The notes beneath the pieces were generated by a model that worked only from the letters and a program-made list of their open reading frames with translations, did not search any database and was not told the origin of the DNA. The translations under genes were made by a program, and so were the position numbers. A stretch of 64,000 nt of DNA from Diploscapter coronatus (taxonomy: Eukaryota > Nematoda > Chromadorea > Rhabditida > Rhabditidae). Below, piece by piece: positions 39,201-61,357 of the stretch. Within the stretch, counting starts at the first letter, position 1. The number at the start of each line of letters is the position of its first letter. The stretch covers positions 75,787,201 through 75,851,200 of the forward strand of contig OZ038422.1 of assembly GCA_964036155.1 (NCBI GenBank), written 5' to 3'.

Positions 39201-41206
39201 TCCCTGTCCTTGATGCATTCCACCGAATCCGTGCTGCTGCTGCTGATTGTAGGCGGCAGGCAGATTGTAGGCCGCAGAGGGCGGGTAACCAGAGGACCGC
39301 CGAGAGTGCTCAGACGGGTCGTAGTAGCCTGGAAATGGGAATTTATGTTTAAATTAAAATTAATATATGAAAAACTCCAAATGATGTTATTTTGAATGAA
39401 ACTTCAATTTATTTTAGTCTTCGAATGAACATGTTTTTGAACGTATTAGAAGAATTTTTTTTCCTCGATAATGTGCATCGCATTTGATATCTTGAAAATC
39501 GCAAGAAATTGAAATAATAAAATGATGATAATTTATAGGAAAAATTCCGTATTAGAAATGAACGATAACTTGAGGCGAGGTAAAAAGGAGCGTCTTTCTT
39601 TCTCTGCCTTCTTTGAACATTAGAATGTGCGAGAGATAAGCATTTGTTCATTAGGCAATTTGCCCATTTCGTTTTCGGTTTTCATGTTTTTAAGGACAAT
39701 TATTGATAACTAGTCGGTTAATCTCGATCAATATTGATAGAGGAAAATAATTAGCAAGCGCCTGTCGCGAAAATTCCGTTAAATTCGATGAAAGAGCGAA
39801 GAAAAGCGAAAGAAAATAAAATAATCAATCGTCAAAAGAACAAATGTCATACAGCGCGTGCTTTTCAAGGCTCAAAAGGGGAAAAAAGAAAGACGCTCCT
39901 CTTATTATCTCGTCTCATGCTATCAATCGTTTACAATACCCCCGCCATGATGAGAATGGGGCTGGGTCTGATGCGACGGAGCGCCTCCGTAGTTGGAGGG
40001 ATACATGGTCGATTGCTGGTGGAGGTGGAGTTGCTGAAGTCAAATGTTATCCTTTTCACCCGAAGTCAATTGTAGCCTGGGTTCAAAATGTCAAAATATA
40101 CATATAAAAACGGTCAACTTTTCGGGATACTGCAAAGTTTAACGAGGAATAAATGATCAAACTCGTGTTATTTTGAGCCTAAAAATTGAAAAATTTTGCA
40201 CCTGATGGAACAGGCCGGAACCGCCTCAGTGCGTGCTGCTGCCACTCGAAGAGGGAATGGTCCAATTAATCTAATTCAAAGGCTGCTGACGAGCAGGTAC
40301 GTGTGGAAATAGAGCTGAAAAAAGTGCGATTTTGATCCGAAAAAAATCGAAAACTCGGAGGCTCATGCAAAAAATGTCTCGAGTTTGAAAATCGAAACAA
40401 AAATGGGCGGGACTAATGCGTTTGAAACCGACAACGAATGCGCCCCATCGTCAATGAATTCGATTTTCGCATAGTGGCTGTTCAATAATTTTTCCGTGGT
40501 TAAAAGCTAACATTTTTATCTTCTTCCGTAATATATTTCGGTCAAGACAAATTGAAGTATGCTAATTTTGAAAGTTTCGAGGAAATTATTGAACGTCCCT
40601 CCAATAATTATCGAATAAAAGGATCATTTGAAATTTTTCGATCATCTGACTGAAACTGACGCGAAGTGAAAACAAGGAAAAGAGGCTGTGGCGGCCGTAG
40701 AGAATCGGCAGCCAGACGAGGGCAGCCTAATGGCAGAGTAAATCGGGGAGGAGGAGACGCAGAGGCAGAGGCGAGGGCACAGACACAAGGCCTAGGGTGT
40801 GGGTATGATGATGAGAGTAGGGAGGGTGCATGGAACCACGCACCACAGCACACCAGGAGTGAATAACGATGATGCGAAGGTGGCATCGACATCGGGTGGG
40901 CCACCGGTACGGACTAGAATGTGAAAATTTTAATCGAGTATGTTTGATTAGCCGCAAATTTGGTGCAAGAGAGTCCAGCATAAAAACTAAAAATTTCCAT
41001 GACTGATCCGCAACTTTTCCATTCATCGACAAAATCCCGACTACCTGCATAGGGTGTAAAGGTGCCTGATGAAACGCGTGCATGAGTGGAATCGGTACGG
41101 GGCTATGTCCTAGATGAGCAGCGGGAGCGTAGCGCAATACGGGATGATGACCGCGATGGTTAGTAGGGGCGAGTCGGCTTTCTGACTGGCACATCTTCAG
41201 GCACAT
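33207..41206 (-). CDS. PAIP1-like protein: His/Gln/Pro-rich N-terminus, PAM2 motif, MIF4G domain, acidic C-terminus
   Basis: This is likely a cytoplasmic poly(A)-binding-protein partner that promotes translation, as PAIP1 does. Exons by approximate position: 41206-41045, about 40911-40850, 40043-39941, 39333-39197, 38790-38692, 38442-38276, 38104-37970, 36487-36327, 36010-35920, 35520-35374, 35263-35177, 34944-34801, 34600-34472, 34271-34091, 33863-33747, 33509-33341, 33221-33207. The N-terminal half is rich in Gln, His, Pro, Gly and Ser. The 38.3-kb exon holds RFNPNAPTFVP, an excellent PAM2 motif (PABC-binding). Exons from 35.5 to 34.1 kb encode a helical MIF4G-like region ending LLSLVDLRKNNWG, matching the LVELR-x-NWG block of PAIP1. 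The C-terminus is acidic (DDEYDQFLQEEE), like the PAM1 region, and the last exon encodes only TTPQ. The 5' exons between 40.0 and 41.2 kb are uncertain: a piece at 40204-40260 may also be coding, and the start is a guess. The intron at 36488-37969 holds a GA tract. Confidence 0.78.
37344..37425. repeat. GA-rich microsatellite-like tract
   Basis: A run of GAGAGAGAGAGAGAGAG followed by AAGAAGATAG- and AAAGAAAG-type units, inside a long intron of the PAIP1-like gene. Confidence 0.85.
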
Positions 41207-41600
41207 GCAGCAGCGCAGCCGATGGTAATGATCGGCATTCCAATTTTACTTGTTTGAAAGTGAAACTTAAATTTTCACATTAATCACAAATTTCCTGGAT
41301 CGAGATGTGAAGTTTGACTTTTTAGTTATTAGATTTTAAAAAAAAATCTCTAGCTCTTATAATAATCCTCATGATTCAATGTCGCAATTATCTATTGTTG
41401 ATGGACAAAGAAGGCTAATTATTACCGATAGCTCTGCAGTATGACCCCAGAATTGGCCATCATCACAACGAATGACCGCATATAATTAGCTGCATTTGAC
41501 TTGAGAAACCGATTGGGATAAATTTCATTCCATTCGAAGACATTATAGTTCTGCTGAATTTCGCCTACCCATTTCTCTCAATCTCTAACCGTTTCAGAGG
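41207..41600. promoter_or_regulatory. Shared divergent upstream region of the PAIP1-like gene and the small charged protein gene
   Basis: Only 394 bp separate the presumed starts of two divergent genes, so both promoters must lie here or in the first introns. No canonical core element is evident. At the right edge CCGTTTCAG ends 3 bases before ATG of the plus-strand gene, which fits a trans-splice (spliced-leader) acceptor. Confidence 0.5.
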
Positions 41601-42674
41601 ATGGAGTTATTCGAAAAGAAACGTCTTCAGGCGGATCAACAAAAAATACGGTAGATCGATTTTTGCAGTCTCAAAAACCTCGGAACTGTAGCTTAAATGG
41701 CCAAAAACCATTCTTTCTAAAAATCTTACTTGCAGAAGTTCATTTTTAAGGGTAAAACTATAATGGCTGACGCAAAATCAAGCTACAAAAATTTCTGACG
41801 TTCGATGATTTTCGTAAAAATTAGGCAATTTCAGTTGGGAGAAATGGCAGATGGATAAACGTGAAGCGGAGCAGAGAGCGAAAGAATTCGCCGCCTATTG
41901 GAGAAGACGTCACGAGGAGGACAAGGATTTATGGAGGGATAAGGTTATTTCCAAAACATTTGTAATTAAAACACTCTTTATTGTCTCCGAAATGATAGAT
42001 TGCAAAGGGAAGTGAAACGCGCATTCGCGAAAAGTGAAGGAGAAGGCAGGACAGACAAAGACGCAGAGGCATAACGGCTAATATCGCGGGTATCAGGGCT
42101 GGACTAAAACGAAAATTTTGATAATCCAGAAACGGAATTCTGTCCGGCCCTCGTGGTGGGTACCTCTTCCCCCTCTTTCTTCAATCTATCATCTGAGGGT
42201 CAATAGAGAGTATCTTTGCAGAGATTTCATGTGCAATGTATGGACTTTTGACGTAGGTTTATATTTGTAGCATGATGATGTATAATTATAGACTCATGAT
42301 AAAGAAATACGTTTTAGGACTTTGCAAATGCCAACGACAAGATGAGTAGAGCCGGGTACAAGGGAAAACATGGAAACTTTGAAATTCCAGGTTTGGGTAA
42401 ATCTAAAAAAAAAAAAGTGAAAACTTCCTTTCAGAAGACAAACGCATCGAGCAAGAAGCGCTTTACATGCAAGTTACCGTCGGAGATCATGGTATCATTT
42501 TTCTCCATAGAAGACAGTTTATTCATTTCAGATGGCAACAAGCAAATCCGTTGTGCCAGAGAATGGGAGAAACTGATGGGAATGACCCGAATCAACGCCC
42601 AGCGACTATTCATCAAGAATACCAACAAACTCCTGACGAGATATGGGTGGAATCCTCCTGAGGGATGGTACTAA
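41601..42674 (+). CDS. Small, highly charged protein of unknown function (~143 aa)
   Basis: Five exons join in one frame: about 41601-41652, 41834-41943, 42319-42391, 42436-42490 and 42532-42674. The junctions are GTAGAT/TTTCAG, GTTATT/TTTTAG, GTTTGG/TTTCAG and GTATCA/TTTCAG. The first half is rich in Lys, Arg, Glu and Trp (EKWQMDKREAEQRAKEF, WRRRHEEDKDLW) and is probably a long charged helix or coiled coil. The second half (CAREWEKLMGMTRINAQRLF, then RYGWNPPEGWY at the end) is more compact. There is no signal peptide or membrane span. I recognise no family. The TTTCAG immediately before the ATG suggests a spliced-leader trans-spliced transcript, and AATAAA follows near 42719. The clean splice chain and higher G+C make it a credible gene. 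Confidence 0.7.
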
Positions 42675-45474
42675 CTGATATTATCTTCATTTAGTCCCCT
42701 TAAATTCTTTCTGTCAAGAATAAATTAGTAATATGTCCTGTATGAAGCTCACATAATCTTATATAATACGATTGAAGAACAATTGAATAATTCGTTATTT
42801 CGTTACCCATAGTTAAGTGTATAAGGGGCAAGGTAGGAAGGGATATTTTCCCGTACCACTTCGTAGACAACAAAGTAACGAATTCTTATCCAGGTTGCTC
42901 GACTGAAACCATCAATTTGGAAATGAATATTTTAAAGGGCCTTATGAAATTCAGATACACGTTTTCTCGTATCCACGGATTTTCGTCACTTGAAATCTCG
43001 CGACAAACTGCTGACAAGTGCAAGTCCGTTGTGGATCGCGAAAAATACATCAAGGCTGTGATTGCACTGATTGATTGAGAGAGATGAATTGTTTTTACAG
43101 CAGCGCGGATTCGAGATAACATAGAGAGGAAAAGCAAATCTCTTTGATTAGAGATAAAGCATGGATAGGATAGAGGATAAACTATCAGATATATGACTTG
43201 GCAGGACAAACCCAAGGACATGTGTACAAACACATCAAACTCTTGAAGCCTTCAATCATTAGATCGACATGCTATTTTTTTTAATAAAAATACCTTGTGT
43301 TGCATTTTCATTAATTAAACATCAATATTAGCTAAATTTATTCCATTTAAACTATGACTATCTGGATTACTTAATTAACTTTGATCAAAATGACATATTA
43401 TCATCATAACATTCATTTAGACCACCCACTAACAGCTACTTTTTCAATTTACCTTTCGCTTATGAGTTTATCGGTTCACCTGTTAAATTATAACAGCAAA
43501 ATGCACAGCAATGACGAATTTCCGCAGATATCAATTCTTCGAGTAGTGTGATTATTTTTTCACATTAGTTCTTAGAACTCATAGAAATGAGAATTGATCA
43601 CTTTCTGGCCTTGTAGCATTTCGTTCATTCTTCGAGTAAATCTTGCAAGTTCCCCGTCTTTTGCTGTCATTTTCAGGTCTTTGTCAAATTTCAGCAGATA
43701 TTACACGGTTAGTTTTCGTGCAAAATCGCATCTTGAGTTATTACTTTTTCGTTTTCTTCCTATTGTTTGATTTCCTATCGGTCTATAGGTTCTCAGAAGG
43801 GCTTGTCTAAATTCGAATAAGGAAATCTCGTCTAGTTTTGCGCGAAATTGTCGTCTAACGGGGGCGATTTCAATTATGTCGAGGAGTAGTCCGTCGGTTT
43901 TGAGTGCCTCAACTTCACGGAGTCAGGTCCTTTAACATATTCACCCTCATCATCTCTTAATATTCGCTTCTCTTCCTCCTACAATATTCCGAAAATGGTG
44001 AATCGTCAAAAAGGCAGTTTGGAGAGAAGACATGGCAAGTGAGAAGCTGTTTTTGTAATATAGCGGTATATTTCACGATATCATATAGTTTCCAAGTTGC
44101 CATATAAATAAGACAGTCTAACTCCGTCAGGATTCTGCATACCCTTTCCTTTCATATATGCCTCCAAATCCCCCTAAAGTCAATTCTCTCACGCTCTTCT
44201 GTAATTCGACCCTTCTCTTGCGCAGAGATTTTTCACTCTCCTTTCTGCAATGTCATTCATTGCCCATTCCAACTCCATCTCATCTTGAATCGCCTCGGTT
44301 CAATTTCAAATTCTTTCCCTATTGAATTGGTTAATCCGAAAATTGCCTGACTTTGTGTCAAAACTTCGGAGATTTAAAAAAAAAATGGACACTTAAACTT
44401 TGGTTCAGAAATTTTATCGGAGAAAATCTTTGAGTTAACCATAAAATTTCATTGATAACCCTTTCTTTATCTTAATCCGTATCTTTTTGCTTTGACCGTT
44501 CTGTTTGTTCTTTCAGTCCCCTAGAACAAGCTGCACGTTGTTCTATCTCACATCGGCTAAATCTTCGGCGAACTTGAAAAGAGCCACTTTTTGACCTCGA
44601 AATTTCGTTATTTTTGCGCTTTTGCCTAGATTTTAGAAAAATCTTCAAAGAGGTTGCAAAATTTCAGTAGGACTTTAATGAAAGGTCAAAAGGATTTCTG
44701 CATACTTTCGGCATATTCTTTTGTGCGAGTATAAATTGAATTTTCTGCATTTCTAAGACCTGTCATTTCGAGTTACTCTTTTCCTCATATTCTTCCTTTC
44801 CTGCTGAAGTTTCGATAATTCTATAAATTAGTCTTCTTTTCATGCCCGATAAAATTCAGTCAACGGATTTTCGGGGCAGCTTTCGATCCACCTTTGGCAT
44901 ATTTCGTGAGATTCAAAATCAAAAATTCTAGTCTGTGTCTCATTTTTTTAAACTATAAAAAATTCAAAATTTCTGTGCAAATGAAACCAAGCTGATTCTG
45001 AATTCCTTAAAAAGAGTAACATTTTCAAGTTTTCCATTGTTTTTAAAATTCATTTCCACTAGAAACAAGTGCGTTCGCATCATTTTTCATGACTTCAAAA
45101 GCTTGGAAGACGTTTTTACGCTTCAGTGCGACTAAAGAACCATTACTCCCTCGCGTATGCGATGGATTTTCGAAGAATCTTGAATAATTCATCCAATTTG
45201 CAGACAAATATTTAATAGTAACTCTCTTTCCTGCGTCATAGAAAATCTATTTTCTATTTTTGTAAAGTACCAACTTAGATTTATCTGCAAATTTAGATTT
45301 TATACAAATTATTAAAATTAGTCTCAATCAGTCTTGCACTTGCAGAATAATATCGCGCAATTTGCAGTTTATTATTGTCTGCAGATGTTAAGACTTGAAA
45401 AATTGGACCTAATTTCCAGAACGATCCCGACAGAGCACGAAATTGCACTATAGGAGGCTAATTATTGGAGTCTG
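42675..45474. other. Spacer upstream of the tandem cholinesterases; contains a foldback element
   Basis: AT-rich DNA. The 96-bp foldback at 42789-42884 is listed separately. A short frame at about 43877-43928 beginning MSRSSPSVLSAS and ending at a GT could be a 5' exon of something, but no in-frame partner was found. The rest shows nothing, apart from being the likely promoter region of the upstream cholinesterase. Confidence 0.55.
42789..42884. mobile_element. 96-bp foldback element, copy 1 of the AATTCGTTA family
   Basis: The left end reads AATTCGTTATTTCGTTACCC. The right end in reverse complement reads AATTCGTTACTTTGTTGTCT. The core AGGGGCAAGGTAGGAAGGG is followed by CCACTTCGTAG. It is homologous along its full length to the element at 45957-46048. 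Confidence 0.8.
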
Positions 45475-53097
<7,623 letters not shown>

Positions 53098-54045
53098 CTA
53101 CGCTATATCTTGTCTAATTTACAACTTATTATTTTATGATTAATTTATTTGAATTTCGCGTTAATTTTGATCTCTTGCCAAATTTTGAAGTCTTTCCGAA
53201 AAATTACTTCACTTACCATTTCATGAATTCACTTTATATTCAAACATAAAATGGCGTAATTTAAGGTTTTTTTTTTCTTACAGTTGTTCATTGCATCACT
53301 CAAATGCGAAAGCCAGCTACATTCGAGTTTAATCTCAAAAATTTGTAGTTCATAAACTCTAGAAATCTCTTGGAATAATATTCTCTCTTTGAAAGGTTAC
53401 AAAATTAGAATTCCTCCTGACTTTCCATCAATTCTAAACTCTAGATTAGCGCCAGCCCGGTGTACTAAACATTTTCAAATTGATTATGGATCAAATTTAG
53501 GCAATAAACGTTTGTTTTTATAATTGAGAGTCGAAATTTGCAAATGTATAGTGCACCGCCTGTCTTTCTTTCCTAAATTTTCCCTATGTGCCCCTCTTTC
53601 CCTTGCCTTTCCTAAATCTATCTTCCAGCATGAATCCTTTTTTTTTTTTTTTCAACGCCAACAAATTATTTTCCATTTTCACAAATATTTTACAAATCTG
53701 ACAGACCAAGTTTATTTTCATGTAGAGCCATTTGAAATTATTTAAAATATATCTAAACTTGATCTGTTAACTAAATTTTTCACCTCCCTCCGTTACGTTC
53801 TTATCGCTCGGACATATTTTTCTTCTCGTAAAATGTAACTACATAAAGTCTATGTTAATCAATTTCAGATAGGCTTAAAACTGGCATCTATTTTTATATT
53901 TCCTTCGACTGGCAGTAGCCTCGTCTCGTCCCTTTCAATAGCCATCTACAGTAATCAATAGGCGATTCTAATTTGGTCATTGGCAGCACAGCGACGTTTT
54001 GACGCCGTAGCCTTGCCAGGAGACTGATCGCGAAGAGCAGAGTCC
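53098..54045. other. Spacer between the tandem cholinesterases
   Basis: 948 bp between the stop of the upstream gene and the ATG of the downstream one. A T-rich run lies near 53635-53652. GAAGAGCAG|AGTCC just before the ATG could be a splice acceptor, but it lacks a strong pyrimidine tract. The gap is long for a typical nematode operon but does not exclude co-transcription. No gene is seen inside. Confidence 0.6.
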
Positions 54046-57580
<3,535 letters not shown>

Positions 57581-58401
57581 ATTTTAGGTCCGTAGAATTT
57601 TCAAATTAGGTAGAATTATTTATGTGTTTGGTTATTTGAACTAATCTAACATTTTATTATCGAATTGCCATATTATTTGTTCTTTCCAAATTTCAGAAAC
57701 TCATTCCAAGTTAATTTTTAAAGTATTCGTTTTCAGTACACCTCAGGAATTACTTGTAGAGTCTATGCATTTTATAGTCGTAAAAATTCCTCATTTTATT
57801 ACCTGCTTATGATTTCGGATAACGATTCTTTCAGAATTTTACAAGTTTTCCGAAGTCTCCTTTCTATTGACCATTCAAGTTATTTTACTACACCCTTGAA
57901 GATCTCTAATTTTCAACATTTTTAGGAATTTTATATTTCGTCATTATTTATTGCAAAATTTCTCTGCACTCTAATTTGTAATTCTAAAACTGAGGCTGTG
58001 CCTCTATTCTAAGTATTCAATATTTCATTTGAAATTGTCTGCTCAATTTTTATATGCGTCTTTTGTCTAAAAATTTCTAAACCTATATAATTTTAGAGTG
58101 TCTATAGCACATTAGATCATACATATCGTTTTTGTAAGTTTAATATTTCTATTTAGAAATTTCTATATTTTATATTATTTTAAATTTCATATAATACATT
58201 TTTATCGTCTTGAATATGCATAATGTTTGAGGACAATTTATTCATCTATCACCTGACTCTAGTTAAGCAATGACCAAAGAAATAACCCGCTTAGAAATAC
58301 CCAAACAAATTACTCATTTCATAATTAATTAGTCAACAAGTATTGCATAAAAGTGAACAAAACAGTTTCAAATATTTTTAATGAAATTTAGATTTTTAAA
58401 A
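57581..58401. other. Convergent spacer, no gene seen
   Basis: T-rich DNA between the stop of the ace-3-like gene and the stop of the minus-strand receptor. It should hold both 3' UTRs. No open frame of interest. Confidence 0.7.
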
Positions 58402-60280
58402 TCAAACTTCCGCATAGCCACAGGATTTGTTAGGAGGTGATTCTACTGATTTTATTGTAGTGTAAGCGATCAGTCGGTCGTGGGCTGAGGAGGCTATTAT
58501 TCTGAAATTAGAAAACTCTAGTTTTAGGATTTCTAAATTTTATGTCGCATACTATCTTTACATTTATATATTAGTATATTTTGATTTCTAAATATATTCT
58601 GATTTATAGAATATGCTATATCAATATTTATTTTACATAGATATTTCTCAGAGCCTATCTTTACTTTTCCTAAGCTATGTAAATTCTCAAACGCTTACCT
58701 TTTATCAAAAGCTTTTCGTGTCCACTTTCTGCAGAGTTTCAGGCAGAAAATTTCCAGCAAAGCGGTTCGAATTTTTCCATTCATCAGACAGAAACAGCCA
58801 AAAATAATGCAAGAGGTAAGCAAAGTCATCATCTCGTTTATATCACCTGCAAAATTGAAGACTAGAAACTTTAACAAAAGAAATTTATCTTGGGAATGTT
58901 ATTATAGTTCGATAAATCAGATGGAAATTTTCTCTCTAGTTTAAAAATGTTTTTCGTACGGAATAACATTGATTAAAATAGGTAGGAATTACGCTACAAT
59001 GCTATTTTGTATGGTACGACGTTACATTTTTCCAGATAGTTAGTTTTTTTTTATTTAAGTTACTAACCCAAATGGTAGAAGAATTCAGCTACATCGAATA
59101 CAGTTGACAAAATGCCAATTAATCCCTGAGGTAGCTCAACAATAATAAACATGAACATTATAATCTAAAATATAAATAAAAATTACTGAGGTTAAAAAAA
59201 ATCTTTACCAGAATAAAATTGGTCGTTAATTGATACGCTTTTTCTCTTTCGACCGTAGCGAATCTAGCGCTCAGTTCTTGGATTTGCTTTAGCTTCTTCA
59301 GGATTAATATGGTCATCAGGCATAAGATAATCTAAAATATTTAATTGGGGAAATTTTAATTCAAGAATTTGATTACCGCCGGAATAATCTTTGCGCATAA
59401 ATGGAATAACCAAATAGTGAACGATTGTAATATTGGGTTTGGAGAAAATCTCAGTTCATAGACTGGCTGCCCTCGTAACTCTGGATATTTAATAGCGCAC
59501 TCGATTTTTTCCGGGAGCTAAAAATTGAAATCCATTTTAAAAATAAAAATATAGAGTTACCAATTCCACTTCCGAAGTGAAATAAATGAATGGAGCAAAT
59601 ACTGCTACTGACACGTAGATCGTGATCACTATTAGTCGGAATTTCTGTAAAAATTAGTATTGAGGTTAAAATTAGCGTAAAATTATATATCTACCTGATA
59701 ACTGAACCATTGCTGTGTAGAATTTATATTGGCTAATGCTGATAGAGATTTATATCGTATTAATGATAATCCAACAACATGGAATACCTTAAATTGTATT
59801 TTCAGTTTTGGATTAAAATTAGAATTGCTAACTTACCGCAGAAATATTAACGAGAGCTGATAGAGTCACTGACAGATGCATAGATTTAGCCATGTAGTAG
59901 GAAAAGAAAAACGGCTGGCATAATTCTTCACTTGCGAATTTGAATAAAGTTGAATACAGGAAATTGACGCAGAGGGCCAATTGTGAGCTGAACATGTTTA
60001 TTTTGAGTTCAATTTAAAATATTTAAGCTTAATAGCCAAAATTTTTCTCTATAGCACAGCAATTATAAAAAAAAAACTGATATGATTTGCATTTAATAGA
60101 AAAATAAATATCTAACCAAGACATAGAAATTAGGAAGGCATTTGTCGGGTTGAGCATTCTTGATAAAATAGCGATCGTGATTAAATGTCCACAGGCTCCC
60201 GAAATGCACAGGACCAATGCCAGGGGGGCGTGCAAAGTTCGACTGTATTCTTCGAGAAAATCCTCTATAGAGGAAGCCAT
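58402..60280 (-). CDS. Rhodopsin-like seven-helix receptor, nematode FMRFamide/DMSR or SRW-like
   Basis: A G-protein-coupled receptor of the plasma membrane, about 330 residues from about 9 exons. The start MASSIEDFLEEYSRTLHAPL leads into TM1 (LALVLCISGACGHLITIAIL). MLNPTNAFLISMS follows, the intracellular loop 1/TM2 entry usual in this nematode family. Later exons encode TM4-TM5 and a basic intracellular loop 3 (LKKLKQIQELSARF, VEREKAYQ). TM6 contains ELPQGLIGIL, close to the E-x-PQG motif of DMSR/SRW receptors. TM7 (LLTSCIIFGCFCLMNGKIR) and a short tail complete it, and the last exon ends in TGA at 58404-58402. The TM3 end lacks a textbook DRY; the corresponding part reads VGLSLIRYKSL. The ligand is probably a neuropeptide but is not known. 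Start chosen as the only ATG before TM1. Confidence 0.8.
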
Positions 60281-60717
60281 TTTCTAAAAAATATGCCGAT
60301 TTGCAAAAAATAGTGAAAAAATCTAAAAGTATTTGAATTTTCGATAAAAAATACAAAAAAAATAATAAAAATAGTGAAAATGAGTCATTTTAATATGATA
60401 GAGGAGAAGATATTTTCAAAATTTCTGAATTTGAATACAAATTGGGATATTATCTGATAGATTTCACAAGAATTATAATTTACTTTGTGACTTACTCGCG
60501 TCACATTTTCGCAGAAAAAATAACCAAAGCTCAAGGTCTCTTTCCCATAGAAGAAAAAGCAAGAAAATTGCAAGTGCAGGAGAAATTCATATGAATGAAA
60601 TCTTATTTTTGAAGGAAACGAACAATTATTTATATGATGAATTATGTTCATTTAAAGATAGGAAAAATCTGGGTAAAACTTTGAATTTATTATCACAAAG
60701 AGTTGCATTATTTTATT

Positions 60718-60903
60718 TCAACTCGATCTGAAGTTGAAGTTAGAAATTGAATTTGAATTTTCATAATTAAAAAATTGCCCATTAAAATTCAAATCCAGTT
60801 TGGAATAGATAACTCTGGCTTCCTGAACTCCATAAAAAGCCGTGATTTTATAATCTACGAGTAGAATCAGAATGCAGACAAAAACCGAACCGCGCGGGTG
60901 CAA
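60718..60903 (-). CDS. Possible small secreted protein (61 aa)
   Basis: An ATG-to-stop frame beginning MHPRGSVFVCILILLVDYK, which looks like a signal peptide or anchor, followed by an Asn/Phe-rich tail. No splice or homology support was found. It lies just downstream of, and on the same strand as, the 61.0-61.4 kb frame. Confidence 0.2.
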   Translation of the reverse strand: MHPRGSVFVCILILLVDYKITAFYGVQEARVIYSKLDLNFNGQFFNYENSNSISNFNFRSS

Positions 60904-61018
60904 TGGAAATCTCCTGAGAGTAGACCAAACTGCTTATCAACTAAAGAACTAAAGACATTTCGGAAAAAGATAAGGAATTAGAAAATTCAAGAACTTTTAT
61001 TTTTCTCGGTGGAAACAA

Positions 61019-61357
61019 TTAAGGAGTAATATACCATAACTTATCTCTAAACGTTATGAGTCGAAAACTCGAAATCATCGAAAAATGCTCCACGTCCTTG
61101 AGTAAAATCCTACTCCATTCGTCTAGGAGTCCTTTATTTTCACGCCAAAAATTCCATTCAGCTTGGTGTCCTCTTTTAACCCGAAAATGGAGATTTTCGT
61201 TAAAGAAAATGAATTCATAATTGGGAAATGAATAGGAAAATAATGCCGTGGAAAAATTTTTAAGCAAAAAAGCCTCACAAAAATCGTCGTTTTTCAAAAC
61301 CGCGTCATGAGAATCAAAACAAAAAATATAGAAGGTGAACACGATCAAACGTATCAT
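61019..61357 (-). CDS. Possible secreted protein (112 aa)
   Basis: An ATG-to-TAA frame starting MIRLIVFTFYIFCFDS, a good signal peptide. The mature part is mixed and not low-complexity (RVKRGHQAEWNFWRENKG, LLDEWSRILLKD) and includes a possible KR dibasic site. No domain is recognised and no introns are apparent, which is unusual beside the other genes here. It could be an exon of a longer gene. Confidence 0.3.
   Translation of the reverse strand: MIRLIVFTFYIFCFDSHDAVLKNDDFCEAFLLKNFSTALFSYSFPNYEFIFFNENLHFRVKRGHQAEWNFWRENKGLLDEWSRILLKDVEHFSMISSFRLITFRDKLWYITP

Noticed and set aside
39788..40107. Plus-strand frames rich in Arg/Gly
   Set aside because: Antisense of the 40043-39941 exon encoding the Gln/His-rich part of the PAIP1-like protein.
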